A stretch of DNA of 64,000 nt from assembly GCF_024448895.1 (NCBI RefSeq), contig NZ_JAMOIC010000001.1, forward strand, positions 434,001-498,000, read 5' to 3'. The position numbers were made by a program, and so were the translations under genes. The notes under the pieces were generated by a model that did not search any database, was not told where the DNA came from, and saw only the letters and a program-made list of their open reading frames with translations. Each line of letters starts with the position of its first letter. Position 1 is the first letter of the stretch. This document shows positions 1 to 8,601 of the stretch, piece by piece. Source of the DNA: Stutzerimonas stutzeri (lineage in GTDB: Bacteria; Pseudomonadota; Gammaproteobacteria; Pseudomonadales; Pseudomonadaceae).

Positions 1-129
1 CATCGGCTGTGCAACCGGCTCCAACTCGTCCGGCGCTGCGCCGTGCGGATCGAAGCTCGGCAAGGCCCAGCGATCGAAGACATTGACGTCTTTGGCGCGG
101 ATGACGTCGCTGGGGTTTTCCTTGGACAT
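1..129 (-). CDS. fliH: FliH, flagellar export regulator (N-terminal part only)
   Basis: The reading frame starts at the ATG at 129 and runs off the left edge, giving 43 residues that begin MSKENPSDVIRAKDV. This resembles the N-terminus of pseudomonad FliH, the cytoplasmic protein that binds and restrains the export ATPase FliI. The identification rests mainly on position, directly after fliG in the usual fliE-F-G-H order, and partly on the conserved start (RAKDVNVFDRWALPSFD). The gap to the fliG stop is 17 bases, so translation is probably coupled within one operon. The rest of the gene lies outside the window. Confidence 0.85.
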   Translation of the reverse strand, partial: MSKENPSDVIRAKDVNVFDRWALPSFDPHGAAPDELEPVAQPM

Positions 130-146
130 TGGTTCTCAGTGCCTTG

Positions 147-1166
147 CTAGACCATTTCTTCGCCGCCCTTGCCACCGAGCACGATTTCTCCGGCTTCGGC
201 CATTCGGCGGGCGATGGTGAGGATTTCCTTCTGGGCGCCTTCGACTTCGCTGATGCGCACCGGCCCTTTCGCTTCCAGGTCGTCGCGCAGCAATTCGCCG
301 GCACGCTTGGACATGTTCTTGAAGATCTTTTCCTTGATCGCCTCGTCCGCGCCCTTGAGCGCCATGACCAGTACATCGGAGGATACTTCGCGCATCAGCA
401 CCTGAATGCCCCGGTCGTCGACATCGGCAAGATTGTCGAAAACGAACATCAGGTCCTCGATCTGCGACGAAAGATCCTCGTCCACATCGCGGATGGCATC
501 CATCAGCTGGCCTTCGACCGAGCTGTCGAGGTAGTTCATGATGTCCGCCGCACGCTTGACGCCGCCCAGCGTTGCACGTGTGGTGTTGGAGTTGCCCGAG
601 AACTGCTTTTCCAGGATCAGATTGAGTTCTTTCAACGCCGCTGGTTGCACGGTGTTCAGCGAGGATACGCGAAGCACGATATCGAGCCGCACCTTGTGAT
701 CGAAGTGCGAGAGCACCTCACCCGCCTGGTCAGGGTCCAGATAGGCCACTACGATGGCCTGGATCTGCGGGTGTTCGTAGCGGATCACGTCAGCGACGGC
801 ACGCGGCTCCATCCATTTCAGACTGTCCAGACCGCTGGTGTTGCCGCCCAGCAGGATGCGATCGATCAGGCCGCCTGCCTTGTCCTCGCCCAGCGCCTGA
901 GTCAGCATCTTGCGGATGTAACCATCCGAACCCACGCCGAGACTGGTCTGATCGCCGACGATTTCGACGAACTCGCCCATCACCTGTTCGATCTGATTCT
1001 TCTGCACATTGCGCAGCTGCGCCATGGCCGTGCCGACCTTCTGCACTTCCTTCGGGCCGAGGTGACGCAGGACCTGCGCCGCGTCCGCTTCACCCAGAGA
1101 CAGCAGCAGAATCGCAGCCTTGTCGACCTTGTTCAGCTTGTTGGCGGGAACTCGAGCATCACTCAT
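147..1166 (-). CDS. fliG: FliG, flagellar motor switch protein
   Basis: A 339-residue protein of normal FliG length. FliG forms the cytoplasmic rotor ring on FliF, and its C-terminal domain interacts with the MotA stator to produce torque and switching. The sequence shows the N-terminal FliF-binding region (KLNKVDKAAILLLSLGE), the EHPQ motif of the middle domain (YEHPQIQAI) and the charged C-terminal helix region (LKGADEAIKEKIFKNMSKRA). The ATG overlaps the end of fliF by 8 bases, which supports translational coupling. Nothing appears truncated. Confidence 0.97.
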   Translation of the reverse strand: MSDARVPANKLNKVDKAAILLLSLGEADAAQVLRHLGPKEVQKVGTAMAQLRNVQKNQIEQVMGEFVEIVGDQTSLGVGSDGYIRKMLTQALGEDKAGGLIDRILLGGNTSGLDSLKWMEPRAVADVIRYEHPQIQAIVVAYLDPDQAGEVLSHFDHKVRLDIVLRVSSLNTVQPAALKELNLILEKQFSGNSNTTRATLGGVKRAADIMNYLDSSVEGQLMDAIRDVDEDLSSQIEDLMFVFDNLADVDDRGIQVLMREVSSDVLVMALKGADEAIKEKIFKNMSKRAGELLRDDLEAKGPVRISEVEGAQKEILTIARRMAEAGEIVLGGKGGEEMV

Positions 1167-2946
1167 CTGCGTTGATCCACTCTCTGACGACCTGAGCCAC
1201 CCGGCCCGGATCTTCTGCTACCAGATTCTTGATGGCATTCAATTGCGCATCGTATCCCTCGGTCGGACTCGGCAGCATGATGCTCTGCGGCCCGCTCAGG
1301 CTTACTCGGTCACTGCTCAACGCACCATCGATGCCTTCCATATCGCCGAGGCTTGCATCATCGCTAACCGCTTGCAGCTCTTTGCTCTTGCCGGCGTTGG
1401 TCAGGTTGTTCAGGACCGGACGCAACACTCCAAACACCAGCACCAGGATGAACAGTACACCGAGCACCTGTTTGACGATGTCCCAGAACCATGGCTCCGA
1501 GTAGAAAGGTACGTCGGCGAAGGCCTCGTTAAACGTATCAGGCGCGAACGGCGCGTTGATCACGCTGACGCTGTCGCCACGGCTGACGTCGAAACCGACG
1601 GCGTCCTGCACCAGGCGCGTGAAGCGCGCCAACTCTTCGGCGGTCCGCGGCACACGAGTGGCCTGTCCTTCTGCAGAGACCGTCATCTGATCGTCGAGTA
1701 CCACCGCGACCGACAAGCGGCGCAGACGCCCCTGCTGCTGTTTGGTGTAGCTGATCGAGCGATCCAGTTCATAGTTGCGGGTCGCTTGCTCACGCTTGTC
1801 AGCCGGATAGGGCGCCAGCATCGGCTGACCGGTGGCAGGATCCATGACCTGTTGACCATTGGCATCGAGCAGCGGTTGTCCCGAAGCGATGGCGCCAGCT
1901 GCACCAGCCGCACCAGCAATGGCGTTCTCGGGGGCAGCAGCAGGCCCCGGAGGCTGGTTGCTCAGCGCGCCCGGCACGCCCTGCGGACCGAGGCTGCTCT
2001 GACGCTGTTCGCTGACGCTTTGCTCGCTGCGCAGAGCCGGTTGATCCGGGTTGAAGGTTTCGGAGGTTGACTCGACGGCGCTGAAATCCACGTCGGCCGA
2101 TACTTCTGCCTTGTAGCGGCCGCTGCCCAGTACCGGTTGCAGGATGTTATGCACGCGCTGGGTGTAGAGGCTCTCCATGCGACGGCTGTAGTCGAACTGC
2201 TTGCCAGCCATGCTCAGCTCGGTGAGCTCCTGCTGATCGGACAGCAGGTTGCCTTTCTGGTCTACGACAGTGATCTGCGACTTGGTCAGCTCGGGCACGC
2301 TGGTGGCAACCAGGTTGATGATCGCCATTACCTGGCTCGGCTCGAGGTTGCGGCCGGGATAAAGCTCAACCAGTACCGATGCGCTTGGCTTGCGCTCGTC
2401 ACGAACAAACACCGAACTCTTGGGAATGGCCAGGTGCACGCGAGCGGCCTTGACGTTGTTGAGGCTCGATACGGTGCGGCCCAGTTCGCCTTCGAGGCCG
2501 CGACGATAGCGGGTGGCTTCCATGAACTGGCTGGTGCCGAGGCCCTGCTCTTTATCGAGGATTTCAAAACCGATATTGCTGTCGGTCGGCGCGATACCGG
2601 CACTGGCAAGTTTCAGGCGTGCACGTGCGAGATCGTCGGCCTTGACCAGCAAGGCGCCGGAGTTGGGCTCAACGGTGTAGGAAATGTCGGCCGCCGTCAG
2701 GGTTTCCATGACCTGGTTGGCGTCCATTCCGGCGAGGCTGCCGAGCAACGGACGGTAATCCGGCTGCTGGGACCAGAGCACCACGGCAAAACCGATGGCC
2801 ACGCTCGCAGCCAGCCCGACGAGCAGGCCGATCTGCCGCAGCATCGACATGTCGGACAGGTTTTCAAGGAAAGACAGGCCAAGCAGCGGCTTCTTCGGAG
2901 TATCCGAGTCGACCGGTACGGGAACCTTGCTAAGCGCTTCAGCCAT
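1159..2946 (-). CDS. fliF: FliF, flagellar MS-ring protein
   Basis: A 595-residue inner-membrane protein that assembles into the MS ring, the base of the flagellar basal body and housing of the type III export gate. A first membrane segment lies near residues 38-60 (IGLLVGLAASVAIGFAVVLW) and a second near 470-495 (VKQVLGVLFILVLVFGVL). Between them are the ring-building motifs typical of the YscJ/FliF family (LARARLKLASAGI, RVHLAIPKSSVF). An Ala/Gly/Pro-rich stretch around 325-375 is a probable flexible loop. The C-terminal tail is where FliG binds. The gene sits 14 bases after fliE and overlaps fliG. Confidence 0.97.
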   Translation of the reverse strand: MAEALSKVPVPVDSDTPKKPLLGLSFLENLSDMSMLRQIGLLVGLAASVAIGFAVVLWSQQPDYRPLLGSLAGMDANQVMETLTAADISYTVEPNSGALLVKADDLARARLKLASAGIAPTDSNIGFEILDKEQGLGTSQFMEATRYRRGLEGELGRTVSSLNNVKAARVHLAIPKSSVFVRDERKPSASVLVELYPGRNLEPSQVMAIINLVATSVPELTKSQITVVDQKGNLLSDQQELTELSMAGKQFDYSRRMESLYTQRVHNILQPVLGSGRYKAEVSADVDFSAVESTSETFNPDQPALRSEQSVSEQRQSSLGPQGVPGALSNQPPGPAAAPENAIAGAAGAAGAIASGQPLLDANGQQVMDPATGQPMLAPYPADKREQATRNYELDRSISYTKQQQGRLRRLSVAVVLDDQMTVSAEGQATRVPRTAEELARFTRLVQDAVGFDVSRGDSVSVINAPFAPDTFNEAFADVPFYSEPWFWDIVKQVLGVLFILVLVFGVLRPVLNNLTNAGKSKELQAVSDDASLGDMEGIDGALSSDRVSLSGPQSIMLPSPTEGYDAQLNAIKNLVAEDPGRVAQVVREWINADE

Positions 2947-2960
2947 TATTCAACCCTGCC

Positions 2961-3290
2961 TTAAACCGGCATCTGCATGATGTCTTGATAAGCCTGGACC
3001 AACTTGTTACGCACCTGGGTCATGGCCTGGAAGGAAACGCTGGCTTTCTGCGACGCAATCATGACTTCGGTCAGATCGATGCCGCCCTGCCCCATTTCAA
3101 AGGCAGTGGATAGCTGGTTGGATGCTTGCTGGGTTTCGCTCACTTTGTTGACGGCTTGGCCGAGCATGTCGGAAAAGCTGGGCGCACCCACTTCAGGAGC
3201 CGCAGTCACAGGCTTGGAACGTGCCATTGCATCGGTCTGCATGGCCCGCATTTCCAGCATCAAGCGATTGAATTCGATACCCTGACTCAT
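2961..3290 (-). CDS. fliE: FliE, flagellar hook-basal body complex protein
   Basis: A 109-residue protein, the usual FliE size, linking the MS ring to the rod. The C-terminal half carries the conserved FliE helices ([18 protein letters not shown], then [17 protein letters not shown]). Two adjacent ATG codons occur (3293 and 3290). The second is chosen because the GGAGG at 3295-3299 is only one base from the first but four from the second. The open frame extends further upstream but that part is not FliE-like. First gene of the fliEFGH operon, behind a sigma-54 promoter. Confidence 0.95.
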   Translation of the reverse strand: MSQGIEFNRLMLEMRAMQTDAMARSKPVTAAPEVGAPSFSDMLGQAVNKVSETQQASNQLSTAFEMGQGGIDLTEVMIASQKASVSFQAMTQVRNKLVQAYQDIMQMPV

Positions 3291-3346
3291 CATTCCTCCA
3301 ACAGCTGCGGTTTTTTTGACGCCTCGCAGCAGGCATAGAGGTAATA

Positions 3347-3361
3347 GCAACATCGGTGCCA
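3347..3361 (-). promoter_or_regulatory. Sigma-54 (RpoN) promoter of fliE
   Basis: Read on the minus strand, the sequence is TGGCACC-GATG-TTGC, matching the sigma-54 -24/-12 consensus TGGCACG-N4-TTGC with a single difference. The -12 element lies about 57 bases before the fliE ATG, leaving a leader of roughly 45 bases. In pseudomonads fliE transcription is known to need RpoN and the FleQ/FleR enhancer-binding proteins. Which activator acts here cannot be read from the window. Confidence 0.88.
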
Positions 3362-3560
3362 GTGTTTGCGAGGAAGACGCGGCTGAGGGAATGACAGGAG
3401 ACGAATGGCATCGGTAATGGCCAGCTACTGTTACGCAAATCAACCCGGCGGCTGTACCGCGACTTAGATCTATCGCTGGCATAGCCTGCATTCACAGCTA
3501 GCAGGGAACATGCCGCGGCCGCTGGCGGATCGTTGACCAGCACGCCTCCCGCCCACCTCC

Positions 3561-4805
3561 ATGCACGCCCATCAACCGGATACGAACCAGACGATGACCT
3601 CCGCCACTCCGCCGGCTCACCGCCATTTCTTCAGGGACAGCTCCGCGTCCACCGTCGTGGCCGGCTTCATCGCCATGCTCACCGGCTATACCAGTTCGCT
3701 TGTACTGATGTTCCAGGCCGGGCAGGCCGCAGGGCTAACGGGTGGGCAAATTTCATCCTGGATCTGGGCGCTATCGATCGGCATGGCGATCTGCAGCATC
3801 GGCCTGTCCATGCGCTATAGAACGCCGGTGGTCATCGCCTGGTCGACGCCCGGCGCCGCGCTACTGATCAGCAGCCTGCCGGGCGTGCCCTACGGGGAAG
3901 CTATCGGCGCCTTTATCTTTGCCTCTGCATTGATCGCGCTGTGCGGGCTTACCGGTAGCTTCGAGCGATTGATGAGCAAAGTGCCTGCGTCGCTGGCGGC
4001 GGCTTTACTGGCGGGTGTTCTGTTCAATATCGGCAGCGAGATATTTCGCGCAGTCGAGGTACAGCCTCTGCTGGTGCTGGGGATGTTCTTCAGCTATCTG
4101 ATCGCAAAGCGGCTGATGCCCCGTTACGCCGTCCTTTCAGCACTGGTGGTCGGTTGCGTTCTCTCGGCCGCACTGGGCTTGCTGGACTTTCGCGAGCTGA
4201 GTATGGAGATTGCCGTACCGGTCTGGACCACGCCAAGCCTGTCGTTCGCCGCGATCTTCAGCATCGGTATTCCGTTGTTCGTGATCGCTATGGCCTCGCA
4301 GAACATGCCAGGACTGGCGGTACTGCGCGCAGAGGGCTATCAGGCGCCGGCCTCGCCGCTTATTTCGGTCACCGGCATCGCTTCGGTACTGCTGGCGCCC
4401 TTTGGCTCTCACGGCATTCATCTGGCAGCGATCACAATGGCCATATGCAGTGGCCCGGAGGCGCATCCGGCCCCCGCAAGACGCTACACCGCAGCCGTGT
4501 GGTGTGGTGTGTTCTATGGCATCGCTGGCATATTCGGCGCCACGCTGGCCGCACTGTTCGCCTCATTTCCTTCGGCGCTGGTACTGTCCATCGCTGCGCT
4601 GGCGCTGCTCGGCTCGATCGGCAGCGGGCTGACCCAGGCCATGCAAATGCCCCGGGAGCGCGAAGCGGCGCTCATTACCTTCATGGTGACCGCATCTGGG
4701 CTGACGCTCTTCGGCATCGGCTCGGCGCTGTGGGGGCTGGTTGCCGGCGTGCTGACGCTGTTGATTGTCAGCGCGCCAAAGGCTCAGGCCGAACCATCGC
4801 GGTGA
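3561..4805 (+). CDS. benE: BenE-family benzoate/H+ symporter
   Basis: A 414-residue polytopic membrane protein with about 12 hydrophobic segments. The sequence fits the BenE family of benzoate:proton symporters, with family-like stretches such as VVIAWSTPGAALL, LPGVPYGEAIGAF and PLFVIAMASQNMPGLAVLRA. No catabolic ben genes are near, so the transported substrate is not supported by context. Neither the first ATG (3561) nor the internal ATG at 3594 has a clear Shine-Dalgarno, so the start is uncertain. Its stop abuts the stop of the convergent SDR gene with no intergenic bases. Confidence 0.85.
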   Translation: MHAHQPDTNQTMTSATPPAHRHFFRDSSASTVVAGFIAMLTGYTSSLVLMFQAGQAAGLTGGQISSWIWALSIGMAICSIGLSMRYRTPVVIAWSTPGAALLISSLPGVPYGEAIGAFIFASALIALCGLTGSFERLMSKVPASLAAALLAGVLFNIGSEIFRAVEVQPLLVLGMFFSYLIAKRLMPRYAVLSALVVGCVLSAALGLLDFRELSMEIAVPVWTTPSLSFAAIFSIGIPLFVIAMASQNMPGLAVLRAEGYQAPASPLISVTGIASVLLAPFGSHGIHLAAITMAICSGPEAHPAPARRYTAAVWCGVFYGIAGIFGATLAALFASFPSALVLSIAALALLGSIGSGLTQAMQMPREREAALITFMVTASGLTLFGIGSALWGLVAGVLTLLIVSAPKAQAEPSR

Positions 4806-5567
4806 TCAGATCGCGGTAGCTCCGCCGTCCACGGCAAGCGCGTGTCCGGTGGTGAAGGCGGCGCCATCGCTGCAGAGATAAAGCACCGCCGAGGCGATTT
4901 CTTCAACCTTGCCGATGCGTCCCACCGGATGCATGGCCGCGGCGAATTCCGCCTTGCGCGGATCCGCCTCGTAGGCTCGCCGAAACATGTCCGTATCGAT
5001 CACGGCCGGGCAAACCGCATTGATCCGGATCTTTTTCTTCGCATATTCAATGGCCGCTGATTTGGTCAGGCCGATGACCGCGTGTTTGGATGCGCAATAG
5101 ATGCTCATCTTCGGCGCCGCTCCCAGGCCGGCAACCGAAGCGGTATTGACGATAGCCCCACCGCCCTGGGCCAGCATTACCGGCAGCTGATACTTCATGC
5201 ACAGCCAGACGCCTTTGACGTTTACGCCCATGATGGCATCGAACTCCGCCTCGCTGCCTTCAGCCAGGCGGCCCTGCTCGATCTCGATACCGGCATTGTT
5301 GAACGCGTAATCGATACGCCCGTAAGTCGCCACCGCCTGCTCGACCATCGCCCTGACTTGTGAATCCTTCGTGACATCGCAGCGAACGAAGATGGCTTCA
5401 CCGCCTGCTTCACGGATCGCTTCTGCGCACGCCTCACCGCCCGCCTCTTCCAGATCCGCGACAACCACTTTCAGGCCCTGCTCGGCGAACGCCAGCGCCG
5501 TCGCTCGACCGATACCCGCCGCAGCGCCTGTAACCAACGCAACCTGACCGGAAAAACTCATGCTCAT
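4806..5567 (-). CDS. SDR-family NAD(P)-dependent oxidoreductase
   Basis: A 253-residue classical short-chain dehydrogenase. It has the Rossmann glycine motif (TGAAAGIGRA, near residue 14), the NNAG motif (AFNNAGIE) and the catalytic YxxxK (YCASKHA), followed by CPAVIDTDM and a C-terminal LAVDGG that is typical of the family. Closest in feel to glucose-1-dehydrogenase/3-ketoacyl reductase-type SDRs, but the substrate cannot be read. The start at 5567 is chosen because AGGG lies 8 bases upstream, whereas the longer open frame has an atypical N-terminus. Divergent from the MDR gene at 5783. Confidence 0.92.
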   Translation of the reverse strand: MSMSFSGQVALVTGAAAGIGRATALAFAEQGLKVVVADLEEAGGEACAEAIREAGGEAIFVRCDVTKDSQVRAMVEQAVATYGRIDYAFNNAGIEIEQGRLAEGSEAEFDAIMGVNVKGVWLCMKYQLPVMLAQGGGAIVNTASVAGLGAAPKMSIYCASKHAVIGLTKSAAIEYAKKKIRINAVCPAVIDTDMFRRAYEADPRKAEFAAAMHPVGRIGKVEEIASAVLYLCSDGAAFTTGHALAVDGGATAI

Positions 5568-5644
5568 GTAGATACCCTGATCGAATGAATATAAAGGCAG
5601 TGAGTCCGAACGTGACCACAAACCTAACGCTGGTCATGGTTATA

Positions 5645-5660
5645 CCGGCAACTTTGCCGG
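5645..5660. promoter_or_regulatory. Palindrome between divergent oxidoreductase genes
   Basis: CCGGCAA-CT-TTGCCGG is a perfect 7-2-7 inverted repeat in the 215-base gap between the SDR gene (start 5567) and the MDR gene (start 5783). Its position suits an operator for a dimeric regulator acting on both divergent promoters. No regulator gene is adjacent and no match to a named operator was recognised, so the role is inference. Confidence 0.35.
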
Positions 5661-5782
5661 CTATTAAGCAGGAGCTGGCGATATCACTCACGCGGATGCC
5701 AATGCATTCCAACATTCCCGTCTTGCTTGCAGTGACGCCTACGGAAGGCTAAACCAACCTTTTGCACAAACAAGAGGCTTCC

Positions 5783-6787
5783 ATGGACAAGACCAACCGC
5801 CAATTTCTGCTGGCCAAACGCCCTGTCGGCGCGCCAGACCGCGAAACCTTCGAGCTCGTTGAAAAGCCCCTGCCCGAGCTTGGCCAGAATCAGATCCTGG
5901 TCAAGAACGAATATCTGTCGCTCGACCCGGCCATGCGCGGATGGATGAACGATGCCAAATCCTATATTCCCCCGGTGGGCATCGGCGAGGTGATGCGGGC
6001 GCTGGGCGTCGGCAAGGTCATCGCGTCCAATCATTCCGGCTATGCGGAAGGTGATTACGTCAACGGCGCGCTTGGTGTGCAGGATTACTTCGTCGGGGAG
6101 CCGAAAGGCTTTTACAAGGTCGACCCGAAACAGGCGCCGTTGCCGCGTTACCTGTCAGCACTGGGCATGACCGGCATGACCGCCTACTTCGGGTTGTTAT
6201 CCGTCGGCGAGCCTAAGTCGGGCGAAACTGTCGTGATTTCCGGTGCAGCAGGCGCAGTGGGTAGCGTCGCAGGGCAGATCGCCAAGATCAAAGGCTGTCG
6301 CGTGGTCGGCATTGCCGGTGGCGCCGACAAGTGCCGGTTCCTGACCGAAGAGCTCGGCTTCGACGCCGCCATCGATTACAAGAACGAAGACCTGCACGCT
6401 GCACTCAAGCGCGAATGCCCGAAAGGCGTCGATGTCTATTTCGACAACGTGGGCGGAGACATCCTCGACGCGGTTCTGACGCGCATTGCGGTCGGCGCCC
6501 GCATCGTCATCTGTGGCGCCATCAGCCAGTACAACAACAAGGAAGCGGTCAAAGGGCCTGCCAACTACCTGTCGCTGCTGGTTAATCGCGGACGCATGCA
6601 AGGCATGGTGGTCATGGACTATGTTTCGCGCTATCCCGAAGCCATGAAGGACATGGCGGGTTGGATGCAGAGCGGCGAGCTCAAGAGCAAGGAAGACGTC
6701 GTCGAGGGGCTGGAGACCTTCCCCGAGACGCTGATGAAGCTGTTCACCGGAGGCAATTTCGGCAAGCTGGTGCTGAAGGTCAGCTGA
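5783..6787 (+). CDS. NADP-dependent MDR oxidoreductase (prostaglandin reductase/CurA-like)
   Basis: A 334-residue zinc-independent medium-chain reductase. It shows the N-terminal LSLDPAMRGWM motif of the leukotriene B4 12-hydroxydehydrogenase/PTGR/CurA group, a cofactor-binding stretch (VVISGAAGAVGSVAGQ) and the YFDNVGG motif. Members reduce the C=C bond of alpha,beta-unsaturated carbonyls with NADPH. The natural substrate here is unknown. The ATG at 5783 is preferred over the TTG at 5762 because AGAGG lies 5 bases before it. It may share regulation with the divergent SDR gene. It is convergent with pyrF. Confidence 0.92.
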   Translation: MDKTNRQFLLAKRPVGAPDRETFELVEKPLPELGQNQILVKNEYLSLDPAMRGWMNDAKSYIPPVGIGEVMRALGVGKVIASNHSGYAEGDYVNGALGVQDYFVGEPKGFYKVDPKQAPLPRYLSALGMTGMTAYFGLLSVGEPKSGETVVISGAAGAVGSVAGQIAKIKGCRVVGIAGGADKCRFLTEELGFDAAIDYKNEDLHAALKRECPKGVDVYFDNVGGDILDAVLTRIAVGARIVICGAISQYNNKEAVKGPANYLSLLVNRGRMQGMVVMDYVSRYPEAMKDMAGWMQSGELKSKEDVVEGLETFPETLMKLFTGGNFGKLVLKVS

Positions 6788-6795
6788 CCTTCAGC
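6772..6795. terminator. Perfect palindrome spanning the MDR stop codon
   Basis: A 24-base perfect inverted repeat (two 12-base halves with no loop) covers the last codons and the TGA (6785-6787) of the MDR oxidoreductase gene. It lies 20 bases from the convergent pyrF stop. It could fold in either transcript and so act as a shared transcript end, but there is no T-run on either side, so intrinsic termination is doubtful. It could instead be a protein-binding site or chance codon choice. Confidence 0.35.
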
Positions 6796-6814
6796 CACCT
6801 CAGCTACGCCAGGT

Positions 6815-7510
6815 TCAGGCAAGCTCGGCAACCACAGCAGCCAGCGCCTGAGCCGGATCGGCCGCCTGAGCAATCGGGCGGCCGATTACCAGATAATCCG
6901 ATCCCGCCACCATCGCCTCTGTCGGAGTGAGGATCCGACGCTGGTCGTCCGCCTGGCTGCCAGCTGGGCGTATACCCGGTGTCACCAACTGCAGTTGCGC
7001 ATAGGCGCTCTTCAATGCCCGAGCCTCATGGGCCGAACAGACCAGTCCATCCAGTCCTGCTTGTGCCGCCAGCCCCGCGAGGCGCAACACCTGCTCCTGA
7101 GGTGCCATATCCAGGCCGATGTCAGCCAGGTCCGCCTGCTCCATGCTGGTCAACACCGTGACGCCGATCAGCAGTGGCGTATGCCCATTCGCCTTATCAA
7201 GCATTTCACGACACGCGACCATCATTCGCAGCCCGCCCGAACAATGCACATTGACCATCCACACACCGAGCTCCGCGGCCGCCTGAACCGCCATCGCCGT
7301 GGTGTTGGGAATGTCATGGAATTTCAGATCGAGAAAGACTTCGAAACCTTTGGCCTGCAACGCCTCGACAATCTGCGGACCGCAACGGGTAAACAACTCC
7401 TTCCCGACCTTCACGCGGCACAGTGCCGGATCGAGCTGTCCGGCTAACGCCAGCGCGGCATCACGAGTGGGGAAATCGAGCGCAACGATGATCGGAGTCT
7501 GGCAGGGCAT
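6815..7510 (-). CDS. pyrF: Orotidine 5'-phosphate decarboxylase
   Basis: A 231-residue protein of the bacterial OMP decarboxylase type I family, which makes UMP from OMP in the last step of de novo pyrimidine synthesis. Visible motifs are [11 protein letters not shown], the catalytic KxxD block in [26 protein letters not shown] and the phosphate-binding [12 protein letters not shown]. The ATG at 7510 is preceded by GAGG at a 7-base spacing and gives the usual N-terminus ([13 protein letters not shown]), so the ten residues further upstream in the open frame are excluded. Confidence 0.97.
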   Translation of the reverse strand: MPCQTPIIVALDFPTRDAALALAGQLDPALCRVKVGKELFTRCGPQIVEALQAKGFEVFLDLKFHDIPNTTAMAVQAAAELGVWMVNVHCSGGLRMMVACREMLDKANGHTPLLIGVTVLTSMEQADLADIGLDMAPQEQVLRLAGLAAQAGLDGLVCSAHEARALKSAYAQLQLVTPGIRPAGSQADDQRRILTPTEAMVAGSDYLVIGRPIAQAADPAQALAAVVAELA

Positions 7511-7669
7511 GAAAAATCCTCGGCAAAATTCGGCGCGCATTGTCGCAGAAATCCAACAGCGATGCGGCTTCAGGCGAAGCGCCTACTGCCAGCTCATCAA
7601 CCGCGCAATGGCGCTGCCAACTGGCGTGGCGTAAGGTTGAACGCAGTCCAATTCGTTCAGGAGATAAAC

Positions 7670-7837
7670 ATGCCTTGGTATATCTGGCTTTTGCTGGCAC
7701 TGGTAATCGGCACCATTGTCGGCGGCCTGTTGATGCTGCGCGCGGGCGCACGGAAGATTCCGCTTACTGACGAACAGAAACAGCGTATCGCTCAGCGCAA
7801 TGCCGAAGCAGACGCCGAGGATGCGCGTAACCGATAG
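7670..7837 (+). CDS. DUF2897-family small membrane protein
   Basis: A 55-residue protein with one N-terminal transmembrane helix (residues 2-24, WYIWLLLALVIGTIVGGLL) followed by a short, highly charged tail rich in Glu, Ala and Arg. AGGAG lies 7 bases before the ATG. The arrangement matches DUF2897 proteins that commonly sit beside pyrF in pseudomonads, from memory of gene neighbourhoods. Function is unknown. An inner-membrane location with the tail in the cytoplasm is inferred from the positive charges after the helix. Confidence 0.85.
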   Translation: MPWYIWLLLALVIGTIVGGLLMLRAGARKIPLTDEQKQRIAQRNAEADAEDARNR

Positions 7838-8037
7838 GCTTGTCGTCAATACGTATGAGGTTTGCCCGCGGTCAACCGACTAGCCGGGCGGTCTCAATCG
7901 GTCGCAGCGTGTTCGATGGACCCAGCACTTGATCTGAGGTCACTGTTAAGTGCGCTGTCCCGTAGCCAGGCGATTGGTTGCACACCCTGGCAGCAGCCCT
8001 AGCCCCAGCCAAATCCGGCGCGACCCGGGAGCTCCGG

Positions 8038-8577
8038 TCAGCGCTTGAGTTCGAAGTTCAGCTGCGCACCATCGATCAGCGCGTCATCTCCATCCAGCGG
8101 GGGTAGGAGACTGCCGGTCAACTGCACGGAGCGAGCACGCTCCCCTTCGAAGAGAGGTGGCAACAAGCTCATCGAGGCAGCGCTCTGCTCCGGCTCGGCA
8201 TCTTCCGCCCAGTCTTCGGGAAGGCTCAAATCCAGCTCCGCCTCGGGTACTTCGACATCTTCTACCGCAACCTTCTTCTTGATCTTCGGAGCAGCTGGCT
8301 TAGCCGGAGGTGCGGTGGCGATTCGCTCGGACGGCAGCTCCTTTGGATCGCCCTCAGCAATCGGCTCAAGCTCGACCTGAATTTCAGGAGGCTCGTCACT
8401 ATCATCCCCTGCCATTTCCTCCAGATCCGACTCCGGTATCACAGAGACAGCCGGTTCCGGCGGGTCGGCAGGCGTTTCCACTCTGGGCGTAGCCGGTGGC
8501 TCGGGGCGAGGGGGGAGCTTGTCGTTGTCACATGCGCTGAGCAGAAGCAGCGCCAGCGGCAGACTCAACCATTTCAT
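8038..8577 (-). CDS. Putative lipoprotein, Pro/Glu-rich, unknown function
   Basis: A 179-residue protein with a lipoprotein signal peptide (LLLLSAC, lipid-acceptor Cys 16). It is followed by a long low-complexity region rich in Pro, Glu, Asp and Ala with short Lys runs (PKIKKK), so much of it is probably disordered in the periplasm. The C-terminus (LTGSLLPPLDGDDALIDGAQLNFELKR) is the only part that looks folded. No domain was recognised. The MocR-type gene ends 24 bases upstream on the same strand and may be co-transcribed. The region 7838-8037 beside it holds no gene I can see. Confidence 0.75.
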   Translation of the reverse strand: MKWLSLPLALLLLSACDNDKLPPRPEPPATPRVETPADPPEPAVSVIPESDLEEMAGDDSDEPPEIQVELEPIAEGDPKELPSERIATAPPAKPAAPKIKKKVAVEDVEVPEAELDLSLPEDWAEDAEPEQSAASMSLLPPLFEGERARSVQLTGSLLPPLDGDDALIDGAQLNFELKR

Positions 8578-8601
8578 AAGCTAGCGTCTCCTCATATCCG
8601 A

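Noticed and set aside
129-1175. 348-codon open frame antisense to fliG
   Set aside because: It is the mirror of a clear fliG in high-GC DNA, has no ribosome site and no protein-like composition.
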